Below, piece by piece: positions 10,966 through 20,441 of a stretch of 64,000 bases of DNA. The notes beneath the pieces are model-generated. The model did not search any database. It was not told where the DNA came from and saw only the letters and a program-made list of their open reading frames with translations. The stretch is from NCBI RefSeq assembly GCF_001995175.1, contig NZ_MUKN01000016.1, positions 1-64,000 on the forward strand. Reading direction: 5' to 3'. Each line of letters opens with the position of its first letter. Within the stretch, counting starts at the first letter, position 1. The position numbers were made by a program, and so were the translations under genes. Source of the stretch: Rathayibacter rhapontici. GTDB lineage: Bacteria > Actinomycetota > Actinomycetes > Actinomycetales > Microbacteriaceae.

Positions 10966-12373
10966 TCGGCAGCGCCGCCGTCATGGCCTCGATGCCGGAG
11001 AGGCGTGCGGGCGAGATCAGCCGCAGCACCTCCTCCCGCGACATCAGCCCCGCCTCGACGACGAGGTCGGCGACGTTGCGGCCGGTCGCGAGGGCCGCCT
11101 TGGCGATCGCCGCCGACGCCGTGTAGCCGATGCTCGGCGTGAGCGCGGTCACGACGCCGACGCTGGACGCCACCATGGCCTCCAGCCGCGCCGTGTTCGC
11201 GGTGATGCCGTCGATGCAGTTGACGCGGAGGGTCAGGCAGGCCTGCGTCATCCAGGTGATGCTCTGCAGGAGCGAGTGCGCGATGACCGGCTCGAACGCG
11301 TTCAGCTGCAGCTGCCCCGCCTCGGCCGCCATGGTGACCGTGACGTCGGCCCCCGCGACCGAGTACGCGACCTGGTTCACCACCTCGGGGATCACCGGGT
11401 TGACCTTGCCGGGCATGATGCTCGAGCCGGCCTGCCGCGGCGGGAGGTTGATCTCGCCGAAGCCGGCCTGGGGCCCGGAGGAGAGCAGCCGCAGGTCGTT
11501 GCAGATCTTCGACAGCTTGATCGCCGAGCGCTTCAGCGCGCTCGAGAACGACATGAAGACGCCGGTGTCGCTCGTCGCCTCGACGAGGTCCTGCGCCATC
11601 TCGAGGTCGAGATCGGTGATGTCGTTGAGGTGGCGCACCGCCGCGGCGCCGTAGCGGGGATCGGCGGTGATGCCGGTGCCGATGGCGGTCGCTCCGATGT
11701 TCACCTCGGCGAGCAGCCAGATCGTCTCGGACAGGCGTGCGTGATCCTCGCCGAGGGTCGTGGCGAAGCCGTGGAACTCCTGGCCGAGCGTCATCGGCAC
11801 CGCGTCCTGCAGCTGCGTCCGGCCGACCTTCAGCACACCGCCGAACTCGACCGCCTTCTGCGAGAACGACCCGCGCAGCAGCGCCAGCTCGTCCAGCAGT
11901 CGGCGCAGCGACCAGGTCATGGCCATCTTGATCGCCGTCGGGTAGACGTCGTTGGTCGACTGGCTCCGGTTGACGTCGTCGAGCGGATGGAGGGTCCCGT
12001 AGTCGCCCTTGGGGCGCCCGGCGATCTCGAGCGCCACGTTGGCGACGACCTCGTTCGCGTTCATGTTGGTGGACGTGCCCGCGCCGCCCTGGATCACTCC
12101 GACCACGAACTGGTCGTGGAACTCGCCGTCGATGATCCGGCGGCACGCGGCCTCGATCAGCTCGGCCTTGTGCGGGGGGAGGGTGCCGAGCTCGGTGTTC
12201 GCGCGCGCGGCGGCGAGCTTGACGGTCGCCAGCGCCCTGACCAGATCCGGGTAGATCGAGATCGGGCGCTTCGAGATGGGGAAGTTCTCGAGGGCCCGGG
12301 CGGTGTGGATGCCCCAGTAGGCGTCGTCCGGGATCTCGAGCGAGCCGAGCGAGTCGCTCTCGGTGCGGGTCAC
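10940..12373 (-). CDS. aspA: Aspartate ammonia-lyase
   Basis: A 477-residue fumarase/aspartase-superfamily enzyme that reversibly deaminates L-aspartate to fumarate. Visible signatures: [49 protein letters not shown] and the superfamily loop [15 protein letters not shown] carrying the catalytic serine region near residue 315. The start at 12373 (GTG) is favoured by an AGGAAGGA site 6-7 bases upstream. An alternative GTG at 12424 adds 17 residues. Fumarase C is the main alternative, but the tract [22 protein letters not shown] fits aspartases better. It stands alone, convergent with the Ada/AlkA gene. Confidence 0.88.
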   Translation of the reverse strand: MTRTESDSLGSLEIPDDAYWGIHTARALENFPISKRPISIYPDLVRALATVKLAAARANTELGTLPPHKAELIEAACRRIIDGEFHDQFVVGVIQGGAGTSTNMNANEVVANVALEIAGRPKGDYGTLHPLDDVNRSQSTNDVYPTAIKMAMTWSLRRLLDELALLRGSFSQKAVEFGGVLKVGRTQLQDAVPMTLGQEFHGFATTLGEDHARLSETIWLLAEVNIGATAIGTGITADPRYGAAAVRHLNDITDLDLEMAQDLVEATSDTGVFMSFSSALKRSAIKLSKICNDLRLLSSGPQAGFGEINLPPRQAGSSIMPGKVNPVIPEVVNQVAYSVAGADVTVTMAAEAGQLQLNAFEPVIAHSLLQSITWMTQACLTLRVNCIDGITANTARLEAMVASSVGVVTALTPSIGYTASAAIAKAALATGRNVADLVVEAGLMSREEVLRLISPARLSGIEAMTAALPIIPPAADQ

Positions 12374-12545
12374 GGCGGGTCCTTCCTGGTCGCTCTCGGG
12401 GAGGGTGCTCGGGGAGAGGGTCACGTCAGCTCCGTTGCTGTCGTCGTGCGGCCCCGGGGGTGCAGGGGGTCCGCGGTCTGCGCCGCCAGCCTACGCCGCG
12501 GCCGGGTCGCGGCTGCAGGAGCGGAGCGGCCGCGCGGACGGTCTG

Positions 12546-12659
12546 CAGGCACCTGCGCGGTCTGCAGGAGCCTGTGTGGTTCGTAGGAGCCTGTGCCGTT
12601 CGCAGGAACCTGTGCCGTTCGCAGGAACCTGTGCCGTTCGCAGGAACCTGTGCCGTTCG
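12546..12659. repeat. Six-unit 19-base tandem repeat
   Basis: Six head-to-tail units of 19 bases with consensus CAGGAACCTGTGCCGTTCG. The last three are identical, the third differs at two bases, and the first two are more diverged. A 19-base period cannot encode a repeated peptide in one frame, so it is non-coding. Across each junction CCTGTG and CGCAGG can pair around a five-base loop, so a transcript would form a row of small hairpins. Confidence 0.9.
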
Positions 12660-12712
12660 CAGGGGATCCGGGTTCCACGGACAGGGATCACGGGGAGGGA
12701 GGCGCTTTCCCT

Positions 12713-12767
12713 CCCGGATCCCCTGCAGATCGTGCGCTCATCCGCCCGGATCCCTGCAGATCGTGCG
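12713..12767. repeat. Direct repeat pair with CTGCAG core
   Basis: CCCGGATC, then CCCTGCAGATCGTGCG (12713-12736), recurs with one base fewer at 12745-12767; the copies are spaced 32 bases apart. Each contains the palindrome CTGCAG. The location about 100 bases before the PuuD-like start suits a regulator binding site, but this is inference. Confidence 0.6.
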
Positions 12768-12858
12768 GGAACCGACCGGCGGTCACTCCCGCGCCGTGGT
12801 TTCATCGTCGCCAGGGCTCCCGCGCGGGCCGCGATGGGACACGGGACCGGAGGATCAC

Positions 12859-13608
12859 ATGCAGCAGGCGACCGCGCCCGGTCCGATGGTCGGCCTGACC
12901 ACCTACCGCGAGCGCATCGTGTCGGACGTCTGGGACCTCGAGGCCCCGTACCTCCCCGCCAGCTACCTCGACTCCGTGACCCGGGCCGGCGGAGTCGCGT
13001 TGCTCCTGCCGCCGCAGCCTGCTTCACCCGAGGTCGCCCGTGCCGTCATTGACCGGATCGACGCGCTGGTGATCACGGGCGGCCTCGACATCGATCCGGC
13101 CCTCTACGGCCAGGCGCCGCATCCCGAGACCGACCTCCCCCGCCCGGACCGCGACGCGTGGGAGGACGCGCTGCTGACGGCCGCCCTCGAGGCCGACCTG
13201 CCGCTGCTGGGGGTCTGCCGCGGAGCACAGCTGCTCAACGTCGCCCTCGGCGGCACGTTGCATCAGCACCTGCCCGAGGTCGTCGGCGACACCCGCTAGC
13301 AGGCGGCCGGCGGCGTCTTCTCGCACGCCGACGTCGCGATCGCTCCCGGGTCGCGCCTGGAGGACCTGCTCGGCGTCCGGTCGCTCGTCGCGAAGGTGCA
13401 CCACCACCAGGCGGTGGACCGCGTGGCGGAGGGGCTCGTCGTCACCGCGCGGACGGCCGATGGCACGATCGAGGCGGTCGAGCTGCCGGGTCGGCGCTTC
13501 GCCCTCGGCGTGCAGTGGCACCCGGAGGAGGACTCCGCCGACGACCGCCTCTTCAGCGGACTGGTCGCCGCGGCCCGCGAGCACCGCGCCCACGCGGGCG
13601 AGAGCTGA
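12859..13608 (+). pseudogene. Gamma-glutamyl-GABA hydrolase-like (peptidase C26), interrupted by a stop
   Basis: A class-I glutamine-amidotransferase fold related to PuuD, which cleaves gamma-glutamyl-gamma-aminobutyrate in putrescine breakdown. Visible: VITGGLDIDPALYG, the nucleophile elbow LLGVCRGAQLLNVALGG (Cys near residue 119), and after the break the catalytic pair ALGVQWHPEED. A TAG at 13297-13299 (codon 147) interrupts it with no frame change; the downstream half (FSHADVAI, VHHHQAVD) continues in the same frame. The ATG is preceded by GGAGGATCAC. A single substitution would restore a 249-residue protein of normal length, so this may be a sequence error or a recent nonsense mutation. 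Confidence 0.8.
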
Positions 13609-13640
13609 GCCGACGGGCTCCGGATGGGTACGCTCCCCTC

Positions 13641-14296
13641 ATGACCGGCCGGACCGCGCGACTCGTCGCTCCCGCACTCGTCCTGGCGATGGCCCTCGCG
13701 GGCTGCACGCCCGGGACGTCGTCCTCCAGCTCGCCCGCCGGTCCGACCGCGGGATCGACCGCGGGATCCCCCGCCGGTCCGACCGCGGGCCCCACCGTCG
13801 GTTCCACCGCGGGCGACACCACCGGCGCGAGCACCGGACCGTCCACGCCGACCGAGCCGTCGACGCCGCGCGCCTCCGCCGAGGCGGACGGATCGACGCC
13901 TGTCTCTCCCGCCGTCCCGGCCTGCTCCCCCATCGAGCTGTACGAGCCCTGGTCGCCCGCAACTCCGATCGTGGCGACGCTCGGCGCAGTCGGATGCGGA
14001 TCCCGGTCGATCGGGGTCCGGTCGAGCACGCGAGCGGGGACGCGGTCCTCGACGACGCCGGCCGACCGGTCGCGTACCTCGTCGCTCCGGACGACGTGTG
14101 GACCGTCGTCGCCGAGCGGTTCTGCCTCCACGTCGACTACATCAACGCCCTCAACCAGGTCCGGCGCAATCGCGCGTCGACCCTCTTCGCCGGGGACACC
14201 CTGAACCTCGATCCCTACGCCGTGACCAGCGTGGGATCGGAGAACGGGGTCGTCTTCGAGAACGACCCGCCCGTTCCGATGCCGCCCCAGGCGTAG
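13641..14296 (+). pseudogene. Secreted lipoprotein with LysM-like C-terminus, frameshifted
   Basis: The N-terminus is a lipoprotein signal with lipobox LAGC (Cys about residue 22). It is followed by a low-complexity Pro/Ala/Gly/Ser/Thr linker with repeated PAGPTAGS-like units, a natural cell-wall spacer. The frame breaks near 14013-14016 in a run of G. In the next frame the chain continues (VEHASGDAVLDDAGRPVAYLV) and ends with a LysM-like segment VVAERFCLHVDYINALNQVR and FAGDTLNLDPY. One extra G restores a single protein of about 218 residues. TACGCT sits six bases before the ATG, suggesting a leaderless transcript. A peptidoglycan-binding surface protein is likely. Confidence 0.72.
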
Positions 14297-14346
14297 CCCG
14301 AGGGGCGTCGCGAGTCGGCGCGGAACGGGCCCTGGACGCACGCCGG

Positions 14347-14404
14347 AGCCCGGTCCGCGGCCACTCGGCGCGGACCCGCGCGATGAGGGGACGCGGACCG
14401 GGCT
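14347..14404. terminator. Bidirectional hairpin terminator
   Basis: AGCCCGGTCCGCG and CGCGGACCGGGCT form perfect 13-base arms at 14347-14359 and 14392-14404, lying between two convergent genes. There is no U-tract, as is common at high GC. Confidence 0.65.
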
Positions 14405-14451
14405 GTGCGACCGGTCCGGGACCCGTCACGCGACGAGTCGGCGGCTCCCGG

Positions 14452-14946
14452 TCAGCGGTAGTCGCCGGTCGCGACCGCGACCAGCGGCAGCAGCAGCCCG
14501 GCGAACACCAGGAACGCGACGAACAGCCCGACGAGCCCGATCATCACCGCGTTGAGGACGATGCCCCAGATGGCCAGAGTGCGTCCGGTCGGCTCGCGGC
14601 GGAGCCCGAGGAGGCCGAAGACGAGGCCGGCGACCGGGGCGATCACCGTGAGGCCGAAGAAGACCGAGGTGACGCCGAGGATCAGGCTGGTGAGCGAGAA
14701 CGGCGTCGAGGGAGCGGCGGCGACGGTGTGCGGCGGGACGCTCGGGGTCCCGTACGGCGCGGGGACGGATGCACGAGCGTCCGCGGGGCGCACCTGCCCG
14801 TCCCGCTGCGACGACGCCTCGGAGCGCAGCGACTCGCGCTCCTCGACCGCCGGGTCCGGGAGCACGGCGGTGGCGCGCATCCCGAGGTCCTCGGTCGGCT
14901 GCTCGGAGGCGGCGCTGCTGCGGGGGGTGGTCTCGTCGCTGGACAT
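14452..14946 (-). CDS. DUF4190-type small membrane protein
   Basis: 164 residues. The N-terminal ~80 residues are polar and disordered, followed by two long hydrophobic segments (about residues 88-115 and 122-155). Between them sit the GLLGLRREPTGRTLAIWGIVLN residues typical of DUF4190 domains. Function unknown; members are found across actinobacterial membranes. An AGGAG site lies eight bases before the ATG. It is monocistronic and convergent with the LysM lipoprotein gene. Confidence 0.78.
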   Translation of the reverse strand: MSSDETTPRSSAASEQPTEDLGMRATAVLPDPAVEERESLRSEASSQRDGQVRPADARASVPAPYGTPSVPPHTVAAAPSTPFSLTSLILGVTSVFFGLTVIAPVAGLVFGLLGLRREPTGRTLAIWGIVLNAVMIGLVGLFVAFLVFAGLLLPLVAVATGDYR

Positions 14947-15132
14947 GGCTGATGCTCCTGGCTGTCGGGGTGGGCCGGTGTCTCCGGCGATGCCTCCACG
15001 CTACGGACGCGCTGCGCGCCGCCCCATCCGGTGAACCCCCCGCCGATGGGGGGAAGCCCCCGCACACGGAAGGGGGCGGGTGCGAGACTGGGACGACCGG
15101 TGCTCCGCCGGTCGCGCGAGGAGGCGGTGACC

Positions 15133-15564
15133 ATGACCGACGACGAGATCCGGCACCGGACCCGCGACAGCCGCGGCGCCCGTGCGGTGTGGTTCGCCGG
15201 GCTGAGCGCGATCGCCGGCTTCGTGCTCCTCTCCCCGCTGATCTCGCTCACCGCGACGGTGATGACCTGGGGCGCGAAGCGGCGGATCGGCGTCCTCAGC
15301 GATCGGAACGGCGTCGTCGCCGTGAACTGGCAGCTCACCTACCTCGCCCTGCAGCTCATGCTGGTGCCCCTCCACCTGGCGCTCGTCTCGGTGCGCGACA
15401 CCCTCAGCGCCGACTGGCCGGTCGCCACCATCACCGCGATCCTCGCCCTCGCGGTGCTGAACCTCGTGGTGTGCACGGTGCTCGGCATCCGCTCCGGGCG
15501 CGGGAGGACCGTGCGCCTGCCGATCGCGGTGCCGTTCGTCCGCTCCTCCCGCCCGATGCGCTGA
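15133..15564 (+). CDS. DUF4870-like membrane protein
   Basis: 143 residues with about four hydrophobic segments. The central DRNGVVAVNWQLTYLALQ resembles the 'H..EALNFQLT' segment of DUF4870, and the C-terminal VRLPIAVPFVR resembles its 'YPLAIRFI' end. Family function unknown. The ATG at 15133 is chosen because GGAGG lies eight bases upstream; a GTG two codons earlier is too close to that site. It is followed after 30 bases by a hydrolase gene on the same strand. Confidence 0.65.
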   Translation: MTDDEIRHRTRDSRGARAVWFAGLSAIAGFVLLSPLISLTATVMTWGAKRRIGVLSDRNGVVAVNWQLTYLALQLMLVPLHLALVSVRDTLSADWPVATITAILALAVLNLVVCTVLGIRSGRGRTVRLPIAVPFVRSSRPMR

Positions 15565-15594
15565 GCGCGTCGACGGATGCGGCAGGGTGGAGCG

Positions 15595-16372
15595 GTGACT
15601 CCGATCGCCTTCCCCTCCCCCGTCTTCGTCGTCGCGGACGACGGCACCCGACTGGCCACCTACTCCGTCGGCGACGAGGGCGCGCCGACCGTGCTCGCGG
15701 TGCACGGCTTCGCGTCGAACGCCGTCCTCAACTGGGAGACGGCGGGCTGGCTCCGCACCCTCGTCCGCGCCGGATACCGGGTCGTCGCGCTGGACCAGCG
15801 CGGGCACGGCGCGAGCGAGAAGCCGCACCGCACCGGCGCTACGGGGTCGACGTCATGGTCGAGGACCTCGTGCGGGTGATCGAGTCGTACGACCTGGTCG
15901 CACCGCACGTGCTCGGCTACTCGCTGGGCTCGCGGATGAGCTGGGTCCTGGGCCTCCGGCACCCCGGGCTCGTCGCGACGCTCAGTCTCGGCGGGCTCAC
16001 CGTCGGCGAGCCGCTCACCCGGTTCGACGCCGAGGCGGCCCGAGCGCGCGTGGCGAGCGGAGGGGAGATCGACGACCGCTTCACCCGCGCGTTCATCGGG
16101 ATGGCCGAGGGCGTCGCCGGCAACGACCTCGCGGCGCTGGTCGCCGTGGCCGACGGCGTGCGCGGCGGAGCGCATCCGGAGGCGGGCGAGCACCCGGCGG
16201 CCCCGATGCTCCTGGTGACGGGCGGAGCCGATCCGATCGCCCCCGACGCGCCCGGCTCGCCGCCGCGGCCGGCGCCCGCTTCGTCGAGGTCCCCGGCCGC
16301 GATCACACGAGCACGGTGCCCGCGCGCGGGTTCAAGGAGGCGGTGCTCGCGTTCCTCGCGGAGCACGCCTGA
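15595..16372 (+). pseudogene. Alpha/beta hydrolase, twice frameshifted
   Basis: The chain reads in three successive frames: VHGFASNAVLNWE and DQRGHGASEKP, then after a break near 15838 the nucleophile elbow GYSLGS and GGADPIAPDA, then after a break near 16251 the general base GRDHTSTV and EAVLAFLAEHA. Adding one base at each break gives a ~259-residue hydrolase with a complete Ser-Asp-His triad, so the enzyme is probably intact in the real genome. The GTG start follows CAGGGT by six bases, a leaderless-type arrangement. Substrate unknown; possibly co-transcribed with the quinone oxidoreductase gene 32 bases downstream. Confidence 0.78.
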
Positions 16373-16404
16373 CCGCTTGCGGAGTGCAGGCGTAGCATCG
16401 CGGC

Positions 16405-17381
16405 ATGCATGCCCTCCGCGTCGACGCACCAGGAACCGACTCCCGTCTCGTGCTCGAGGAGGTGCCGACTCCGACTCCCCGCGAGGGCGAGGTGCTGCTG
16501 CACGTGGCGGCCGCCGGGGTGAACCGCGCCGACCTCGGCCAGCGGGCCGGCGTCTACCCGCCGCCGCCCGGTGCCTCCGAGATCCTCGGCATGGAGGTGT
16601 CGGGCTCGGTCGTCGAGCTGGGGCCCGGCGTCTCGGGTGCCGCGGTGGGCGACGAGGTCTGCGCGCTGCTGTCCGGCGGCGGCTACGCCGAGTACGTCGC
16701 GGTCGACGCGGGACTGCTGCTGCCGGTGCCCGCCTCGGTCGGGCTCGTCTCGGCCGCGGCGCTGCCCGAGGCGACCGCGACGGTCTGGTCGAACCTCGTG
16801 ATGACGGCGGGCCTGCGCGCGGGCGAGACCGTCCTCATCCACGGCGGAGGGAGCGGCATCGGCACCGCCGCGATCCAGATCGCGCACGCGGTCGGTGCGC
16901 GGGTCGCCGTGACGGCCGGGAGCCCGCGCAAGCTCGACGCGTGCCGGGCGCTCGGCGCGGACGCCTGATCGACTACCGCGAGGAGGACTTCGTCGCCCGG
17001 ATCGGCGAGGAGACCGGCGGCCGCGGGGTCGACGTGATCCTGGATCCGATCGGCGGCGACTACCTCGCGCGCGATGTGGAGGCGCTGGCGACGGGCGGGC
17101 GCATCGTGTTCATCGGCAACCAGTCCGGGGCGGAGGGGGCGCTCGACGTGGGCCTGCTGATGCGCAAGCGCGGCACGGTGCACGCGACGACGCTGCGGGC
17201 GCGGCCGCTCGAGGAGCGGCGCGCGATCATCGCGCAGGTGCGCGAGAAGCTCTGGCCGCTGGTCGCCGACGGCAGCATCCGCCCGGTGATCGACGAGGTC
17301 GTGCCGCTGGCCGAGGCCGAGCGCGCGCACGAGCGGATGCGGGCGTCGGGCCACATCGGCAAGCTGCTGCTCACGCCGTGA
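16405..17381 (+). pseudogene. NAD(P)H-quinone oxidoreductase (PIG3/Qor type), frameshifted
   Basis: A zinc-free medium-chain dehydrogenase related to PIG3. The N-domain has VNRADLGQRAGVYPPPPG and LGMEVSG, and the Rossmann domain carries HGGGSGIGTAAIQIAHA (AxxGxG-type NADPH motif). A TGA at 16966 follows GCRALGADA in frame, but LIDYREEDFVARIG and the rest (DVILDPIGG, IGNQSG, VIDEVVPLAEAE) continue one base back. Restoring a C in GACGCC(C)TGATC gives a normal ~325-residue enzyme. TAGCAT stands six bases before the ATG, consistent with leaderless transcription. Confidence 0.82.
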
Positions 17382-17410
17382 CGGGTGGGCGCCGCCGCTG
17401 GCGCGCAGGA

Positions 17411-17468
17411 CCTCGGCCGGGAGCACCCGTCAGCGGTCATCGCGGCTGACGAGCGCTCCCGGCCGAGG
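17411..17468. terminator. Nested bidirectional terminator
   Basis: Outer arms CCTCGGCCGGGAGC / GCTCCCGGCCGAGG (17411-17424, 17455-17468; 14 perfect pairs) enclose inner arms CGTCAGC / GCTGACG (17428-17434, 17445-17451). It lies between the convergent quinone oxidoreductase and pRiA4b-type genes. Confidence 0.75.
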
Positions 17469-17483
17469 CGGGGGGTCGCGGGC

Positions 17484-19325
17484 TCAGACTCCCGAGCGGA
17501 GCAGCCCGAGCGAGCGGTTGATGCCGTCGACGTCGACCGCGGCCGGGTCGAAGGAGGCGCCCTCCGCGAGGCCGAGCGCCTCGAGCGCCTCGGCGTGGTC
17601 GGCCGACGACGCGTCGGTGGCCGCACGGACCGTGTCGGCCCACGCCGCCGGACCGCCGGGCGCGTCGATCGGAGCCGCGCCGCGCGCTCCGGTGCACCGC
17701 GGCAGCGCCGCGCCGAGCGGAGAGACGGCCTCGAGCCGGATGACGTGGCGCCACTCGTCCTCGAGGTCGTAGACGTAGAACAGCTCGTCCTGGACGTTCT
17801 CGAGCACCTCGGCCAGCGCGACGGAGGCCTCGTCGACCAGATCGGCCCCGAGCTCCTCGGCGTCGGCGGGCGAGCCGATGCGGGCGGCCTCCTCGTCGGG
17901 CACGCCGACGCTGAAGTAGTGCGGCTGCGCGTCGGTCCAGCCCAGCGAGAGCTGGAGTGCGAGGTGCAGATCGCGCAGGCTCGACTCCGAGGACAGCTCG
18001 AGGCGGCGCCAGACGACGGGCTTGGTGCCCAGCAGCGAGACGCGGAGCGCGTAGGCCGACGCGGTGTCCTGCGTCGCCTCGTCGAGGATCTCGAGTCGCG
18101 ACGCGTCGCGCTCGCCGAGCAGCACGATGCTCGCGCGGACGACGGAGGCGAGCACCGGCTGCAGGCCCTCGGGCACCACGTAGCCGAACTCGGGAGAGTG
18201 CAGGAGCAGGCCGAGCTCGGCGGCGTCGTCGAGCATCCGCTCGGCGGCGCCCACCATGCGCTCGCGCTCGTCGAGCGCCTCCTCGAGGGCCACGTCGGCG
18301 TCGGCCGCCAGCTCGTCGACCAGCTCGCCGACGACGAGCCCGGGGTGGATCTGCGACTGGCAGGCGACGGCGATGCGCAGGAGCACGGCGTCGGTGGTGG
18401 TCACGGCGCGCTCGCGCGGCGAGAAGGCGCCGTTCTCGGTGTCGGAGGAGGCGAGCGCGGCCTGCGCGCTCACGATCCACTGCTCGAGGAAGCGGGCGAC
18501 GTAGGCGACGCGCTCGGCGGCGGCCTCGGCCGCGTCGGAGCTGCGCCAGAGCGGAGCCGCCTCGCCGAGGACCGCGACGGACCCCTCCGTCTCGAGCACG
18601 GAGGACGCGACGAGCGCGTCCCACCAGGCCGACACGGGGATCCGCACGGCGTCGTCGCTCGGGGTCGACCCGGCGGAGGGGATGCCCGCCTCGACCGCGA
18701 TCTCGCGCGCCGCGCGCTCGGAGAGGGACGCGTCGTCGGCGCCGGCGAGGTGCTCGACCACCACGTCGGCGGCGTGCACGAGGGCGGTGGCCCGGACGGC
18801 CGAGAGCTGCTCGGGAGCGGGGACGTCCTCGACGGCGGTGAGGTCCTCGAGGACGGCCTCGACGAAGGAGCCGGCGAGGTCGAGGACCTCGTCCAGGACC
18901 GCCTGGCAGTCGTCGAGCTCCTCGTCGGTGCCCGTCCAGAGGTCCTCGTCGGTCAGGAAGTCGAGGAAGTGCTCGATGACCTCGGCGACGGTGAAGAGCG
19001 TGTCGTCGAGATCGGCCTCGCTCTCCTCCCCCGACAGGTCGGACTCGATCTGGTCGAAGACCGCCTCGAGGAGCTCGGCGTCGGGCTGGGCGAAGGAGCC
19101 GCGGGGGCGCAGGTCGCGCGTCATGGCGAAGAGGTCGGTCAGGACCTCGACGGCCTCGTCGACATCGAGGTGCTCGTGCAGGACGCCGACGTCGGCGAGG
19201 TGCGCGCGGTACCAGCTGCGGAACCGCACCATCATCGCCGTCTCGGCGGTGCGCCCGCCTCCGGAACCGCCCTGACCACCCGATCGGCCGCCGCCGGATC
19301 GTCCCTGATTGCGCTTCTTGCCCAT
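17484..19325 (-). CDS. pRiA4b ORF-3-family domain protein
   Basis: 613 residues. An N-terminal basic Gly/Arg/Ser tail (GKKRNQGRSGGGRSGG) is followed by a long acidic, mostly helical region of about 400 residues. The C-terminal domain (about residues 415-580) matches the plasmid pRiA4b ORF-3/IS1096 TnpR-passenger family: KPVVWRRLELSSESSLRDLHLALQ, LGWTDAQPHYF, YVYDLEDEWRHVI and GARGAAPIDAPGGPAAW. The usual 'P.C..G..A.PPED.GG' metal-like site is only partly kept. Molecular function unknown. Despite the family name there are no transposon ends here, so this looks like a chromosomal household copy. Confidence 0.78.
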   Translation of the reverse strand: MGKKRNQGRSGGGRSGGQGGSGGGRTAETAMMVRFRSWYRAHLADVGVLHEHLDVDEAVEVLTDLFAMTRDLRPRGSFAQPDAELLEAVFDQIESDLSGEESEADLDDTLFTVAEVIEHFLDFLTDEDLWTGTDEELDDCQAVLDEVLDLAGSFVEAVLEDLTAVEDVPAPEQLSAVRATALVHAADVVVEHLAGADDASLSERAAREIAVEAGIPSAGSTPSDDAVRIPVSAWWDALVASSVLETEGSVAVLGEAAPLWRSSDAAEAAAERVAYVARFLEQWIVSAQAALASSDTENGAFSPRERAVTTTDAVLLRIAVACQSQIHPGLVVGELVDELAADADVALEEALDERERMVGAAERMLDDAAELGLLLHSPEFGYVVPEGLQPVLASVVRASIVLLGERDASRLEILDEATQDTASAYALRVSLLGTKPVVWRRLELSSESSLRDLHLALQLSLGWTDAQPHYFSVGVPDEEAARIGSPADAEELGADLVDEASVALAEVLENVQDELFYVYDLEDEWRHVIRLEAVSPLGAALPRCTGARGAAPIDAPGGPAAWADTVRAATDASSADHAEALEALGLAEGASFDPAAVDVDGINRSLGLLRSGV

Positions 19326-19404
19326 CGTTCCTCCGCGACCGCTCCACTCTCGACTGCGAAGCGCTCCAGCCTACCGGAGCACGCCGGTGAGGAGCAGTGC
19401 GGTG

Positions 19405-20436
19405 TCAGCCGATCGACGAGGTGACGGTGTCGAGCACGAGGCGCGCCGCGATCGGCCCCGCGTTGAGGAAGAACGGCTCCATCGGGACCTCGACGGCCGT
19501 GCCCGCCCCGACGGTGGACAGGGTGGGCCAGAGCGCCGCGTCCTCGATCAGCGCGAGCCCGTCGCCGAGCCCGGCGTAGAACACGTGATCGGCGTCGGCG
19601 AGCTCGAGCTGCTCCGCGCTGATCTCCTGGGCGGTGTCGTCGAAGCGCTGGGACTCGGGCCGGTCGAGCCCGAGGTCCTCGGCGAGACCGCCGACGAAGG
19701 ACGGGACGCCCTGGATGCGGGTGCGGTCGCCGGTGGACTGCAGGAACGAGACCGTCGGGGCCGGCTCGGGCAGCGTCGCGGCGAACGCGCCGGCGTCCTC
19801 GTGCAGAGCGTCGAGCATCTCCTGCGCGTCGCCCTCGCGGCCCAGTGCGTCGGCGAGCAGGAGGAGGTCGCTCTTCCAGTTCACGCCGTTGCCGAGCGTC
19901 ACCACGGTGGGGGCGATCGCGCTGAGCTGGTCGTAGAGCTCGGCTCCGCGCACCGAGTTGATGAGGATGAGATCGGGATCCGCCTGGGCGATCGCCTCGA
20001 CGTCGGGCTCGGTCCGCTCGCCGATGTCCGCGATCGCGTCGGCGGATGCGACGCGGTCGGCCAGGTACTCGGGGACGAGGCCGCTGTTCTCGGCGCGGGT
20101 GGCGGCGGCGGGGACGACGTCGAGCGCGAGCAGGGCGTCGAGCTGGCCCGTCGAGACGACGGCGACCCGCTCCGGAGCCGCGGCGAGCTCGGTCGACCCG
20201 GCGTGGTGCGCCACCGTGCGCGGGAACACGCCGTCCTCCTCCGGGGCGCCCATGCCCTCGCCCATCGTGCGCGAGACGGTCCAGTCGCCGGTGGACGCCG
20301 CCTCGGCGTCGGGCAGCTCGGCGGTCGAGGCCGGGCCCGAGCAGCCGGTCAGGACGAGCAGTGCGGCTCCGGCGAGCGCCGGGACGGCGAGGAGGCGGGA
20401 CGGGCGGACGGGGACGGTGCGGGTCGAGGAGGTCAC
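19405..20436 (-). CDS. Iron-siderophore ABC transporter substrate-binding lipoprotein
   Basis: 343 residues. A lipoprotein signal (LLVLTGCSG) leads into a class-III periplasmic-binding-protein fold: ERVAVVSTGQLDALLALDVVP, DIGERTEPDVEAIAQADPDLI, SEYL-like sites and the AEDLGLDRPE hinge. It would capture a ferric siderophore outside the cell and deliver it to the permeases encoded divergently at 20461. The GTG start at 20436 is chosen because TATCCT lies seven bases upstream inside a DtxR/IdeR-like box (20442-20460), implying iron-repressed leaderless transcription. Siderophore type cannot be read from sequence. Confidence 0.85.
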   Translation of the reverse strand: MTSSTRTVPVRPSRLLAVPALAGAALLVLTGCSGPASTAELPDAEAASTGDWTVSRTMGEGMGAPEEDGVFPRTVAHHAGSTELAAAPERVAVVSTGQLDALLALDVVPAAATRAENSGLVPEYLADRVASADAIADIGERTEPDVEAIAQADPDLILINSVRGAELYDQLSAIAPTVVTLGNGVNWKSDLLLLADALGREGDAQEMLDALHEDAGAFAATLPEPAPTVSFLQSTGDRTRIQGVPSFVGGLAEDLGLDRPESQRFDDTAQEISAEQLELADADHVFYAGLGDGLALIEDAALWPTLSTVGAGTAVEVPMEPFFLNAGPIAARLVLDTVTSSIG

Positions 20437-20441
20437 GCCGG

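Larger units (their letters stand above)
12374..12858. other. Gene-free stretch with repeats upstream of the PuuD-like gene
   Basis: No convincing gene. It holds the aspA ribosome-site region at its left end, a six-unit 19-base tandem array (12546-12659) and two 23-24-base direct repeats (12713-12736 and 12745-12767). The right end carries the GGAGGA site of the PuuD-like gene. Confidence 0.7.

Noticed and set aside
12546-12659. CRISPR array
   Set aside because: Units are contiguous 19-mers with no spacers and no cas genes nearby.
13740-13860. Separate repeat-encoded protein
   Set aside because: The Pro/Ala/Gly/Thr repeats are the linker of the LysM lipoprotein, in frame with its signal peptide.
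17484-19325. Transposon remnant because of the pRiA4b/IS1096 family name
   Set aside because: The gene is full length, has no transposase partner or inverted ends, and matches local base composition.
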